Shown here in pieces: positions 10,504 through 19,754 of a stretch of DNA of 64,000 nucleotides; the first letter of the stretch is position 1; each line of letters begins with the position of its first letter. A model generated the notes under the pieces. That model was not told the DNA's origin, did not search any database, and was given only the letters and a program-made list of their open reading frames with translations. Source of the DNA: DASQZT01 sp963728965. GTDB taxonomy: Bacteria; Acidobacteriota; Terriglobia; Bryobacterales; Bryobacteraceae. The translations under genes and the position numbers were made by a program. The stretch is from the NCBI GenBank assembly GCA_963728965.1, contig CAVSMH010000006.1, positions 1-64,000 of the forward strand, in the 5' to 3' direction.

Positions 10504-10830
10504 TCAAGGTTTGCGGTGCGCCGTCTTCAGGGCGCTCACGTAACGCACCCCCGCCTCGCTCATTAACTGCTGGAGTTCGCGGCCATTGTCGATGGCCGTC
10601 TGAACCTGTTGTGCCAGCGCATCCGGCACGTAGACTGACGACCGCCGGCCCTTGCTTCGCCCATAAAGGATGTAGCTTTGGTGTCCCTCTCCCTTCGCGC
10701 ATGCCGGGCAGTTCTTTCGAACGCACGGGCTTCTGCGAAGTGAGAGCGACCCCTCGGCGACTGGCCACATCTTCTGGACGGTTGATAGGAACCACCGTCT
10801 GACTTCCTCCGGTGTTTCAGCCTTCGGCAT
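10504..10830 (-). CDS. DUF6788-like small protein upstream of the Tn7-like transposase
   Basis: This is a 108-residue basic protein with the pattern RRSPCVRKNCPAC and then GHQSYILYGRSKGRRSSVYVP. I recall it as a small conserved family (DUF6788) found near transposase genes; its role is unknown. The Cys pairs could bind zinc. It is followed after about 36 bp by the TnsA start, so it is probably the first gene of the transposon operon. The region upstream of the ATG has no Shine-Dalgarno. Instead a perfect inverted repeat abuts the start, so translation may be leaderless or structure-controlled. Confidence 0.65.
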   Translation of the reverse strand: MPKAETPEEVRRWFLSTVQKMWPVAEGSLSLRRSPCVRKNCPACAKGEGHQSYILYGRSKGRRSSVYVPDALAQQVQTAIDNGRELQQLMSEAGVRYVSALKTAHRKP

Positions 10831-10831
10831 C

Positions 10832-10857
10832 GTATGTGCGCAGTATGGCGCACATAC
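10832..10857. promoter_or_regulatory. perfect 10-bp inverted repeat at the first transposon gene
   Basis: GTATGTGCGC and its exact reverse complement GCGCACATAC are separated by 6 bases and lie 1 base upstream of the ATG at 10830. It may be an operator for a repressor or an RNA hairpin that hides the ribosome site of the transposon operon. No repressor gene was identified. Confidence 0.5.
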
Positions 10858-10926
10858 AGAAAGAATGCAACAGTTTTATTGGTGCATTTCGAATCGCCGC
10901 CTACCCAGCACATGCGGGCGACCTGC

Positions 10927-11077
10927 GGCCATCTTATGCTTCCAACTGGTACTCGCGGCCACGATATGGGTACATGTCACCCGACCTGTGCAGACGGCCA
11001 ACGCAAACACAGGGGTTGGGAGCGGCATCTGGCCGCTTTATGGTTCAAACTCCGGCCATTTTATGGTTCAAGTGACA
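10927..11077. repeat. probable right end of the Tn7-like element with TnsB-type binding repeats
   Basis: The motif GGCCATxTTATGGTTCAA, or a decayed form of it, recurs at about 10927, 10957, 11031 and 11054. The last two copies (GGCCGCTTTATGGTTCAA and GGCCATTTTATGGTTCAA) are nearly identical and 23 bp apart. The outermost copy is followed by TGACA at 11073-11077, the reverse of TGTCA, the terminal pentamer common in Tn5053/Tn7-type elements. I infer this is the transposon end and that 11078 is the first flanking base. The opposite end was not found. Confidence 0.6.
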
Positions 11078-11112
11078 CACTCGCGGTTGAGGAGACGCCT
11101 TAACGGACTCCC

Positions 11113-11366
11113 ATGCGCGCGAGGGTCGCTTCATAGCCGCTTCCGAGATTGGCACTTGGTGCTACTGCAAGAAGGCGTGGCAGCTGAGTCGCAGCGGCTA
11201 TCCATGCTCCCTCACGGAAGAGCGCGCGGCTGGAATCCGACAGCACAAGGCCCACAATCGCCGCCTGCGCGCCGCCCACCAGCAGCAGGCGGTAGCGATC
11301 ATCATCATGGTTGTTTGCGTTCTGATCCTGATTATCCTCGGAATTTCCCGCTTATGGACCCACTGA
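11113..11366 (+). CDS. small membrane-anchored partner carrying the N-terminal Cys region of a Cas4-like protein, start unclear
   Basis: The frame ending at 11366 has FIAASEIGTWCYCKKAWQLS, then a charged helical stretch, then a strong membrane helix (QAVAIIIMVVCVLILIIL). The WCYCKKAW part resembles the N-terminal cysteine motif of Cas4/Dna2 iron-sulfur nucleases. The next gene lacks that cysteine but has the three C-terminal ones. No ATG, GTG or TTG lies in frame; an ATG at 11113 would need a one-base shift. The upstream DNA is the transposon end, so the native start may have been damaged. The stop overlaps the ATG of the next gene by 13 bp, so the pair is coupled. Confidence 0.5.
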
Positions 11367-11888
11367 CAATCGCATTTGCCGTGCTGGGTATGGTCTTTCT
11401 ATCGGCCCTGCTCATGTGGGCGCGCGCGCGTCGGCAGATAGAGCACAGTGGGATTCCGGATGGTCGCGTTGTCTACCAGGATACCGACCGGCGCCGCAAC
11501 GTTGAACGCCCCCGTGGTATCTCGAAGTTGCGGCTTGACCGGGAAGCCAGACTATTTGGTGGAAGCTGCGAATGGCCTGATTCCTGTTGAGCTAAAATCG
11601 CGCAACTGCCCGCGCTCCGGTCCTCGTGAGGGCGACGTTGCCCAGGTGACCGCCTACTGCGTGCTTGTCGAAGACGCCTTCGCGGCGACACCGCCCTGCG
11701 GGATTATTCAATACGCCGATCGCTCATGGCCCATCCGGTATACTCTGAAAGACCGCAAGCGACTTCTTCACATTCTGGACGAAATGCGCGAAGCCCGAAA
11801 TTCCCAGACGGTCCACCGCGACCACCAGCACGCGGCTCGTTGTCGCACCTGCGGCTACCGAGCTGTTTGCAACGAGGCACTCGACTGA
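11354..11888 (+). CDS. membrane-anchored Cas4-like PD-(D/E)XK nuclease, frameshifted at a C run
   Basis: The protein starts with a membrane helix (IAFAVLGMVFLSALLMW) and continues SGIPDGRVVYQDT and RRNVERP. A one-base change in CGCCCCCGTGG near 11510 then moves the frame to the nuclease part. That part has GLTGKPDYLVE and IPVELKSR, the D and E-x-K of the PD-(D/E)XK fold, and ends RCRTCGYRAVC, the three-cysteine iron-sulfur motif of Cas4/Dna2. Total is about 178 residues. There are no cas genes or repeat array nearby, so a CRISPR role is not supported. A DNA-repair or defence role is possible. The C5 run makes a sequencing slip plausible. Confidence 0.65.
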
Positions 11889-11982
11889 GGCGCATGACGG
11901 TTCCACGATTGCCGGGTGCCGGTCAAACAATGTTTAGCTGGGCTGTGTCGGGCCTCAGTAGCACAGATGGAGATGCCCGCAG

Positions 11983-12246
11983 CTACCGCTTCTGCTGCAG
12001 GAACCTTATCGTCGCCTCCGATGCGGTGTAGATCTCGCCGTCGATCAACATGCGCCCGGTGTATCCGCCGCCCGGCTTCTCGAACTCCCAAGCGACCTCA
12101 TGCCCCTGCCGAGCGAGTTTCGCCCATTTTGACGCCTTTGCCCCATTTTGCTCCACCCACAGGTGCCCATCGGAGTCGGTGAAGGAGCGTAGGCCGGAAT
12201 GCCCGAGCCGATCCCGCCAGCTTTTCATATCCTTGAACGACGGCAT
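11983..12246 (-). CDS. small conserved-looking hypothetical protein
   Basis: This is an 87-residue protein with a compositionally normal sequence (WRDRLGHSGLRSFTD, then HLWVEQNGAKASKWAKLA, and GRMLIDGEIYTASEA). It has no membrane helix or signal peptide. The ATG at 12246 overlaps the stop of the upstream small gene, so the two form a pair, and the codon bias looks coding. It could be a phage- or island-borne accessory protein. I do not recognise the family. Confidence 0.5.
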   Translation of the reverse strand: MPSFKDMKSWRDRLGHSGLRSFTDSDGHLWVEQNGAKASKWAKLARQGHEVAWEFEKPGGGYTGRMLIDGEIYTASEATIRFLQQKR

Positions 12247-12521
12247 CAGTTAACCGTACCGTCCTCGTCGATCAGAGACTGGTATCCCGGCGGCATTTCC
12301 GGTGGATGGTCATGGTCGCATGGGTTGCACCCGAGGCACGGCAACCCCGCCCCGCCGCAATGGCACGCGTCCTCCCTGTCGCTCGCGCCGCCCCAAGGCT
12401 TTTCCGTGTGATCTTCGCAGACCCAGCGCGCACCGCCGCAAACGGCGCAATCTGATGATTTGCTCGCCACGCTCTCATTGTCGCGTCTCCTGCACCCTGA
12501 TGTGCGATACCGGCGTTGCAT
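12246..12521 (-). CDS. small Cys-rich (probable zinc-binding) protein
   Basis: This 91-residue product has a clear cysteine arrangement: CAVCGGARWVCEDH, then EKPWGGASDREDACHCGGAG, then CLGCNPC. I recall similar short zinc-finger-like hypothetical proteins in phages and genomic islands of Proteobacteria. The function is not known. It overlaps the downstream 87-residue gene by one base. The first 20 residues are less convincing, so the true start may be an internal codon. Confidence 0.55.
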   Translation of the reverse strand: MQRRYRTSGCRRRDNESVASKSSDCAVCGGARWVCEDHTEKPWGGASDREDACHCGGAGLPCLGCNPCDHDHPPEMPPGYQSLIDEDGTVN

Positions 12522-12789
12522 TTCCTTCGGCGGTAAGCCGACAGCAGCAGTATTACGAAGAGGACGTCAGCATCGCAACTGGAAATCTGACCAAAACAAT
12601 TCGCGAAGCCATGCGCGTCTATGGGGAGTAATCCATCGTCTTGCCCGGAAGGATTGCCACATCAATGGCTTGGGTGTTTAATCCGCCAACAGTCGAACAG
12701 TCCAGCTTGCGGTGTGCACGATCCCAAGCGCCGGCGCAATCGCGGTCAGGTCCACGCGCTAGTATCATATTGGATCGGACTTCGACATC

Positions 12790-15700
12790 ATGCCCTCCGA
12801 GGACCAGAGCGCTCACCAAACACCCGTTGACCTCTACACACCGACTCTTGCTGCGCTCCAACGGCTCAATGACGCCACCTTTCATCGGCTGTGCGACGAA
12901 CTCATCCCTCGCGTCGATTCCCGCTATTTCCCTTTGACGCCACACGGCATAAGCCCTGAGGGCCTAAGCATAAAAGGTCAACCAGATTCATTCGTTGGTG
13001 ATTCTATAGCAACAGCAAGTATTGCGCTTTGTTATTCGGTCCAGAAGCAAGGCTGGTGGACAAAGCTACTCGATGACGTTAAAAGTGCAAGAGTGGCATG
13101 CCCGGTCGCCCGAGAAGTGGTGTGGGCAACGAGCAGAGACACAGAGCGTGACGGACGGCGAAACCTCAGGATTGGCTACACAAGGCAGAGGAGGAAAGTA
13201 GGCCAGCAGAGCTTACGATATTCGGTGGCAGGCTCCTATCGCATCTGCTCGATACTACCGACCATCAGGATCTGCGCCTCGAATACTTAGGGATTCCGCA
13301 GTCACGCGGATCTTATCAGAGCCTGATTGTGGCATGTCGTCAGCGGACATTTGAAACCATCCGGGATCTAAAAGCGCACCGCACGCTATGACCCAGATCA
13401 CTATGTAGTCCGTCGCGCTGACGGCACCCTCTATGAGTTGTGGCAAGCCTGTGGGCGACACGCCCTGTCCAGGGAGCGCCCGCGTTTCATACCACTTGTG
13501 AGCGATGCCGGGCTCGGTAAAACAAGCCTTTTATGTCGCTTCGCAGAATCCTCTCCCCCGGATCTCGCGATGTTGTTCGTCGCCGCGCGGGATCTATCTT
13601 GGGAGGCCGAAGACGCGCTCGTACGATACGTCGTCCAGAAGGTGGAAGGTGTCCTCGAGGCTCACGTTCGGTGCGGCGAAGAGCAGCACATAACCCGCCT
13701 GCTACAGAACAAATGGCCGATTACAATCGTGTTGGATGGCATCGATGAGACGCATGAGCCTGATCGTGTCTGTCGGGCACTTAGATACTGGTTCGACTCC
13801 AGATTAGCTGCCGAGAGCACGCTGATCGTGTCTTCGCGACCGCAATTCTGGGCCTTATGCTGCGATGAACTCTGGGATATCTGGATTCCCAAACTCATTC
13901 AACGCGGGCGTAAGGAGTTGTCCGACTCCAACCGATCGGTCGCGGGTAGAGGGATCAGGTTCGAACTTCCTGATGCCCTTACAGCGGCCGAACAGGAAAT
14001 TGCTTGGACTCGGGCGGGGCGCTCCATCAACGAGTTGTTAGCTCTTGCTCCGGAGATCCGTACTGAATTGCGTCACCCGTTCACACTCCGAGCGTTCCTT
14101 GCACTCGACCCAATCCTGACCAGTCAACAGACTGCAATTTCAAGAGCATCGATTTTGAGGTGGTGGATAGACCAACGGCTTCGCACCGAAGCTTTGGAAG
14201 CTGAGTTCTTGACGAGGGATGTGTATTGGCAGGCCCTGACTGGTCTAGCTCGACTCTTGGATCGTTCTCGAAAGGGGGTTGACTTCGACGCCCTTCGCGG
14301 CATTCCGCGGTGGGACCCCGTACATCCGCCTGGGCCTGCTATGAAGCGCCTCGCGTCGGCTGGTTTGGTCGAGGTAAGTACGTCGGGGATGCAGGTGCGC
14401 TTCGCCCAAGAAATTGTGGCCGAGTTCTTTATCGGGGAGCTCGATGTGGAGGACGCCATCAAAGATCCACAGCAGACGGCTACCGAATTGCTGCGGCCTG
14501 CCTATTCGAAGGTTGTTTTGCGGTTGGAGGTCGTGGGGCAGCATGTCAAGGAGGCCGCGCCGCCTCTGGACTTTGTCCAACAGCTTGCTCAACACGACGC
14601 CACGCGAGCGGTCGTGGTGATGCTGGGCTCGCCGGGCGCTTTTGAATCCTGCCACCGGGCGGCGGCCGTGTCCCAGCTCGAGAGTATCGCGATCAGTCGG
14701 TTTAAAGCTCGAGCTGCACACGCAATTGATCTGTTGTCTCGGTTCCAATGTTCCGAAGCAAGGAGGGCACTTCGGGACACACTTCTTCCAGCAGATGCCT
14801 GCCCTGAGCACCTGAGGTACATCGGCGCACTCGCCGCCGCGCGGGCGGGGGTCGTCGAAGCGGCCGGTCTTACGTACCAATGGCCGATATTTCGCCGATC
14901 TGATACCTACTATTTCGGCGATATCGTTCATGTGCTCCGCAATTCAAACGTCGAATTTCAAAATGCGCTTATCGCGTTAGCAGACAGCGGGCTGCAGTGC
15001 GAATCTGGGTCAGAAGAACACATCCGCGCCGTCAATGTTCTAGGGTATGTAGGCAGTCACCGAGTGGTCGAGCATCTTCGGTCACGGTTGGAGGCAGCCG
15101 GTGAGTTATGGAACTACGAGAATCACGCGCTGATTGCTGTCGGAACGGAAGCCGCCGCTGGAATATTCCAGTTGGCCGCGAATGCGGCGGCCAGGAAAAT
15201 CCAGCAACTGGGTTGGGACGACGGGGGGCAGGCGAGATCCAAATTGTTTCGTGCTGTTGCCCCGGTCACCGCAGACCTGCGGCATCTTCTCACGCCAACA
15301 TTCGAGACATGCGTTCAAGCCTGGCTGGTTTCGACCCTTGACAGGGCGAACGAGGAGTCCCTGCCCAGAGAGCTCAAGCTCATGGCGCTGTCGCTCACGA
15401 GGGAAAGCCGATCCCGAGCACTGGCGAAACTCTACGTGATGGCCAAAGAGCCGTATGTGAGCATGGTCCCACACGAGCCGGTACTTGAGTGGCTCGACCC
15501 CCGTGACTGGTCAGAGTGGTGGGCTGTGTGCCAAGATGAAGACGCGAGGCGCGCCCTAGTCAACAGCCTGCCGGGGGTTCCGACTCCTACAGTTGAAGCA
15601 GCTTTGATAACAGCCCTGCGTGACAGGCGAGTGGCCTGGAAAGCAGCAAGGTATCTTGGCGATTGTGGGGGCATGAGTGCTAAATCAGCACTCCGTGAGT

Positions 15701-16640
15701 TAGCTGTTCACGAGATTGTCGATGAACTCGATGAGTTTACTTCAATCGAGGCGGTACGAACGCTTGGCAAGCTCGTTGATGAAGATGCAATTGGCCTCCT
15801 GACTAGGCTAGCCGAAACATCGAGCAAACGTCTTATGCAGGCAGCGTTGGCTAGCTTGGCTCTGATCGGAACGCCGGGATCAGAAGAGGCCCTCCACCGT
15901 CTCTCATCCAACGACCATCTCGTGGAATTCGCAGCTGGCGCGCTGGTGATGCACGGCAGTCAGAGTGCGGTAAACGGCGCGATCGCACTTTGCACTGCTA
16001 ACTCAGACCGTGGGGCAAAATGGCTGGTGAAATCGGTCAATGAGATCCTGTCAGGATGGGGCTGGGAACGGGGCAAGTACTTTACACACATCCACGAAAA
16101 TTTCGGCACGTTCCTACGCCAACAGGATCACGGTTCGACGGAGCTGAGAAATGGGAATATTTTAGATTCCTTGAGCGATTCGACGGCGAATCCATACGTG
16201 TTCTTCTCAGAGAACTGGCGGGGCGTAGCGGGACTGAAGGCGACGACATTCTTCGCGAGAGCGATGGTCTCCGGGCATCTCGCCTGGCTTACAACGAGCT
16301 ATTTGAGCGCGGTGATCCCTGGGCGCTTACCGAATTGCTCAGGCAGTGCATCGACGAGCATGCGCCCTTCGCGCGACTGAGGGCGAAAGAACTCTTGCAC
16401 TACCCACGGGAAATCGTTGCTGATGCTGTCCGCCGTGTCCGGACAGCTACGGAGGGATTGGCTGGGCGAGCAGAACTTGACCGGTTGCTTGGCTTTTTTG
16501 GGGGGACGACTGACCGGGAGTCACTTAGGCGAGACTCTGAGAGTCCGGACGACGTGCTTGCGAACGCTGCGGACGAAGCGCTCTTGCGGATAACAGATCC
16601 GCTCCGGTTGCCTTCGAACTGGAGTAGTCTCTGTCATTAG
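12790..16640 (+). pseudogene. putative anti-phage protein: nuclease-like domain, STAND NTPase and HEAT-type repeats, with three frameshifts
   Basis: The first frame (12790) gives a nuclease-like N-terminus, with PHGISPEGLSIKGQPDSFVG and SVQKQGWWTKLLDDV, in the style of PD-(D/E)XK restriction domains. It breaks near 13160. The middle frame (PQDWLHKAEEESRPAELTIFG) runs to a stop near 13400. The main frame then carries a P-loop (SDAGLGKTSLL), Walker B (ITIVLDGIDE), a NACHT/STAND-like region, and many helical repeats to about 16160. A last shift continues to 16640. Intact it would be about 1280 residues. The layout is typical of Avs-like sensors, which detect phage proteins and cleave DNA, but I cannot assign an Avs type. 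It is probably inactive. Confidence 0.7.
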
Positions 16641-17351
16641 TTGTGCTGAGGGTTCACAGTTGCCTTAGTCGGTTGAGTAAACGGGAGATCGCCAAGTTCT
16701 CCTCGAATCCGGCCCAGCTCAAAGCTGTTGTATCCAGACTGCACTTCCGATCCTTCTTCCCACGCTGGTCATCACTTGCCCTGTGTGAGGATTACTCCCC
16801 CACAAGTCGTTCGCGCAACGCTGATCGTGTTCAATTCGGCGCCTCGGGCGTTTCTCGTCGACTTGAACGGGCCGGCCAACTTCTGGTTTGCAAAAGGTCA
16901 ATACGTTTGCCCTGCCCATGGGGGCGCTAGGAGATCTCTCCCCGTTCACGCATTCTGTTCTCAACATCATCCGAGAAGCGGCGCCACTTGCCCTTGCGAA
17001 CGAACACGCGCCTTTCGACCTTGACATAGTCCGCTTCGTCAAGGTTGCCTTTATCGCGGGGCGCAGGGTCCGGGGAATCGCATTTCTCGATTTCTTCGAT
17101 GAGGGCCTTGTCGCGTTCAGGATCACTGGGCAGTTTTGGTCTTGCCTTGATCTGACGCCATCCTGGCAAATATTTATCCCACAACTTAGTGGTTAGGAAA
17201 GTCGGATCATCCGGTGGATATTGCGCAAAACTGCCAAGGCCTGTCATAAGCACTTCATCCGGCAAACCGGAATAGTGCTCGTTAAGCTTCTTCATCTCCG
17301 CTTTGAAATCGGTGCCGTTGACAAAGGTCTGATTTGAATCGAGAAAAAGAG

Positions 17352-18732
17352 GGCTCCTCTCCGAAAAGTGTAGTGGGAGTTCAACCCCTGTGAACGCTTG
17401 GGGGTATGGCCTGGCGGGGATTGAAAGGCACCCCGCCATCGGTTTAATTTCGTGTTTCCGGCCAAGGAATACGAAAGGACCGAACCGAGGTGCTCATTGA
17501 GACCTTTGTCAGAAAACAGTTGCGTTTGAAAGCCCATACCGTGACCAGGGTGGAAGAGACAGACGAGTGCATGCTGGTGTGGATCGACCGGCTCGGGCAG
17601 CGTTTGTTGCGCTGCGGGGTTTGCCGGCAGCGATGCCTGGAGGTTCACGACATTCGCAAAGAACGAGAGTGGCGCGATCTCTCCATGCGAAAGCTGGCTT
17701 TGAAACTGCGCTACCGTCCACGGCGGGTGGAATGTCCACGATGCGGGGTTCGGGTGGAAGACTTCCCTTGGGCCGAGCCTTGGGCTCGAGTGACCACTAC
17801 GCTTGCCACCGCGGTGGCGGTGCTGGCGCGGGAGTTGAGTTGGAAGGGAACGGCGCGCCAATACGGACTGAACTGGAAGAGCGTGGCCACGATTGTGAAA
17901 CGGGCGGTGGCCTATGGTCTGCGCCATCGCGCGCGGCCTCCCGTCCATGTCATCGGTATTGATGAGGTGAGCCGACGCAAAGGCCAGGTCTACCTGACGG
18001 TGGTTTACGATCTGGAACGGCGGGTCCTGCTGTGGGTCGGAGAAGAGCGCACCGAAGAGGCAGTGCGGAAGTTTTTCACCGAAGAGATGGGGCGGCGGCG
18101 CTGTGGAACGCTGCGGGTGGTTTGCATGGACATGTGGGCGCCATACGCCAGCCTGGTGCGGGAACACGCGCCGAACGCCCGGATTTTGTTTGACCGGTTT
18201 CACATCGTCAAGCATCTCAACGAGGCCGTAGACGCGGTTCGCCGCCAACTGTGGCGCCAAGTCACATCCGAAGAGAGAGTGACCGTCAAAGGAACTCGCT
18301 GGCTGCTGTTGAAGAATCCGTGGAATCTGAACCCGGATCAGAAGGAGCGGCTTTCGACGTTGGTCCGCTGGAATACGCCGCTGGTGCGTGCCTGGTACTT
18401 GAAGGAAGCATTCCAACTGTTCTGGTCCTTCCAGCAGCCTTGGCGCGCCGAGCGGCATCTGCGCAAGTGGATGAACTCCGCCGTGCGCTCGAAACTGGAA
18501 CCATTCAAGAAATTCGCAAAGATGCTGCGCTCCCACCTGGATGGGATTCTCCCCTGGACGACGATCCGCTTGTCCAACGGCGCCGTCGAGGGAATGAACA
18601 ACAAGATCAAGTCCATCAGCCACCGATCCTTCGGCTTCCGTACGGCGAGCAACTTCATTGCCGCCATCTATCATTGCTGTGCCCGGCTGCCACTGCCGGT
18701 CGAACGCTAATTACACTTTTGGGACACGAGCC
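17352..18732 (+). mobile_element. ISL3-family insertion sequence, complete, with 8-bp target duplication
   Basis: The ends begin GGCTCCTCTCCGAAAAGTGT and, on the other strand, GGCTCGTGTCCCAAAAGTGT, a good imperfect inverted repeat. AAAAAGAG flanks it at 17344-17351 and again at 18733-18740. That is an exact 8-bp duplication, as expected for ISL3. The element is 1381 bp with one transposase gene. The perfect duplication and intact frame suggest a recent insertion. Confidence 0.92.
17490..18710 (+). CDS. ISL3-family transposase
   Basis: This is a DDE transposase of 406 residues, the usual ISL3 size, starting with GTG. An N-terminal zinc-finger region has CGVCRQRCLE and then ECPRCGVRVEDFPWAEP. 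The catalytic D is in VIGIDEVSRRKG, the second D in VCMDMWAPY, and the E near SNGAVEGMNNKIKSI. The LFDRFHIVKHLN block is characteristic. It fills the element from end to end, with no passenger gene. The frame is intact, so the element may still be mobile. Confidence 0.93.
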   Translation: MLIETFVRKQLRLKAHTVTRVEETDECMLVWIDRLGQRLLRCGVCRQRCLEVHDIRKEREWRDLSMRKLALKLRYRPRRVECPRCGVRVEDFPWAEPWARVTTTLATAVAVLARELSWKGTARQYGLNWKSVATIVKRAVAYGLRHRARPPVHVIGIDEVSRRKGQVYLTVVYDLERRVLLWVGEERTEEAVRKFFTEEMGRRRCGTLRVVCMDMWAPYASLVREHAPNARILFDRFHIVKHLNEAVDAVRRQLWRQVTSEERVTVKGTRWLLLKNPWNLNPDQKERLSTLVRWNTPLVRAWYLKEAFQLFWSFQQPWRAERHLRKWMNSAVRSKLEPFKKFAKMLRSHLDGILPWTTIRLSNGAVEGMNNKIKSISHRSFGFRTASNFIAAIYHCCARLPLPVER

Positions 18733-19640
18733 AAAAAGAGGGACAATTTGCACGTGAAAATTGTCCTTAGAAGTGAAAACAGAACAGAAGGGCAGGTAAT
18801 AGAGGTAGGCCAGATCAACGTGATGACTGGCCTTAACGTTCCGCAGCAGTTGCGTCGGTAACACCAAGCAGAAAAAGATGTTGATCGTGAGCATGAAAAT
18901 GAAGTACGGAACGTATTGTCGAAGGCCTGGTCGGCGGCGGCCGATCCAATCCTTAACAACGACATCCGTGGCCTCGGGCACACCCAGAAGTTCCAGGCCA
19001 AATCGGAGCAACCATTCCGGATCCAAGTAGTCGATCACCAAGTCGGCAATGTGTTTGGCATCTTCGAGAGTTCTCGGTTTGCGCCAAGGGCCAATGGCGC
19101 TCATCATGGTCCTGATCATCGCGTCGAAATCGATCTGCGTAAGAGAGCGTCGCCATTGTTTCGCCAGTGTGCGCTCTACGTCCAAGAATTCTCTGGCACA
19201 CCATCCTTCGAGGGCTTCGGCTTCCGGTGCTCGGCGAAAGACCACGCCCTTCTTGTCCTCCAAGCTGACGGGGATTCCGCCCGCGAGTGCGACGCGCCCA
19301 TAGACTCTGGTGATGTCGAACTGACGGCGCAATTCGCCTTCCAAAATCGACATATGGTGGACGTTCGCATAAGATTGGGCCTCTGGCGTTCGATCGGCCA
19401 GCGACCCAACGAGCTGTTCCGGGGTGCTACCACTCCTGATGCTCTTTTCGAGATCAGCAAGGCATTCGACGAAGAATAGCGGCGTCATCGTGGACATGTA
19501 GAAGTTGTCCATCAAGACTGCTTCGTCCAGATTAAGGCTCTCAATCGATGACTTGTCGAAGATCAGCGATGGTCCTAGCGCCATACCCAAAGGGTACATC
19601 TTTTGGCCGCGGATCGACTGAGAGAGGCTATGGGGGAAGC

Positions 19641-19754
19641 ATGACCAAAATTAAGCGCAGGGAGAGGACTAGATCAGCTAAGCATGTTCCTTCAAATGCT
19701 AGTCACGACACCGCAAATTGGGCGCGGGGGGAATGGGATGGCGCGCGGAATTAA
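19641..19754 (+). CDS. very short possible peptide, uncertain
   Basis: A 37-residue basic frame (MTKIKRRERTRSAKHVP, later WARGEWDGARN) follows a GGGGGAAGC site and faces away from the PIN-like gene, sharing its upstream region. It could be a small regulator, the remains of a gene cut by the recombinase element, or chance. The rest of 19755-20310 shows no gene; it probably holds the promoter and left edge of the recombinase element. Confidence 0.2.
   Translation: MTKIKRRERTRSAKHVPSNASHDTANWARGEWDGARN

Larger units (their letters stand above)
4932..11077 (-). mobile_element. Tn7-like transposition module (TnsA-TnsB, TnsC, TniQ, right end)
   Basis: Gene order from the end inwards is DUF6788-like gene, TnsA-TnsB, TnsC/TniB, TniQ, all on one strand with overlapping starts and stops. 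This matches the usual Tn7/Tn5053 layout, in which the transposase lies nearest its own end and cargo lies beyond tniQ. No complementary end was seen between 1 and 4932. The far end either lies outside the window or has been lost among the gene fragments at 4.2-4.7 kb. The frameshift in the transposase suggests the element is no longer mobile by itself. Confidence 0.7.
16927..19584 (-). pseudogene. PIN-like domain protein interrupted by an ISL3 insertion
   Basis: The 5' part runs from 19584 to the IS edge at 18733 and the 3' part from 17351 to 16927. Removing the IS and one duplicate of AAAAAGAG restores an open frame of exactly 423 codons (joint: VPLFLDSNQ). The protein has an N-terminal IFDKSSIESLN, an FVECLADL acidic helix and a central YLPFCSVFTSKDNFH block. 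These suggest a PIN-like nuclease fold, though I recall it only as a conserved hypothetical. An acidic C-terminus follows. It is convergent with the STAND gene and lies at the end of the same accessory block. As it stands the gene is dead. Confidence 0.65.

Noticed and set aside
12619..12945. 108-codon minus-strand frame
   Set aside because: Overlaps the start of the STAND gene and shows no family pattern.
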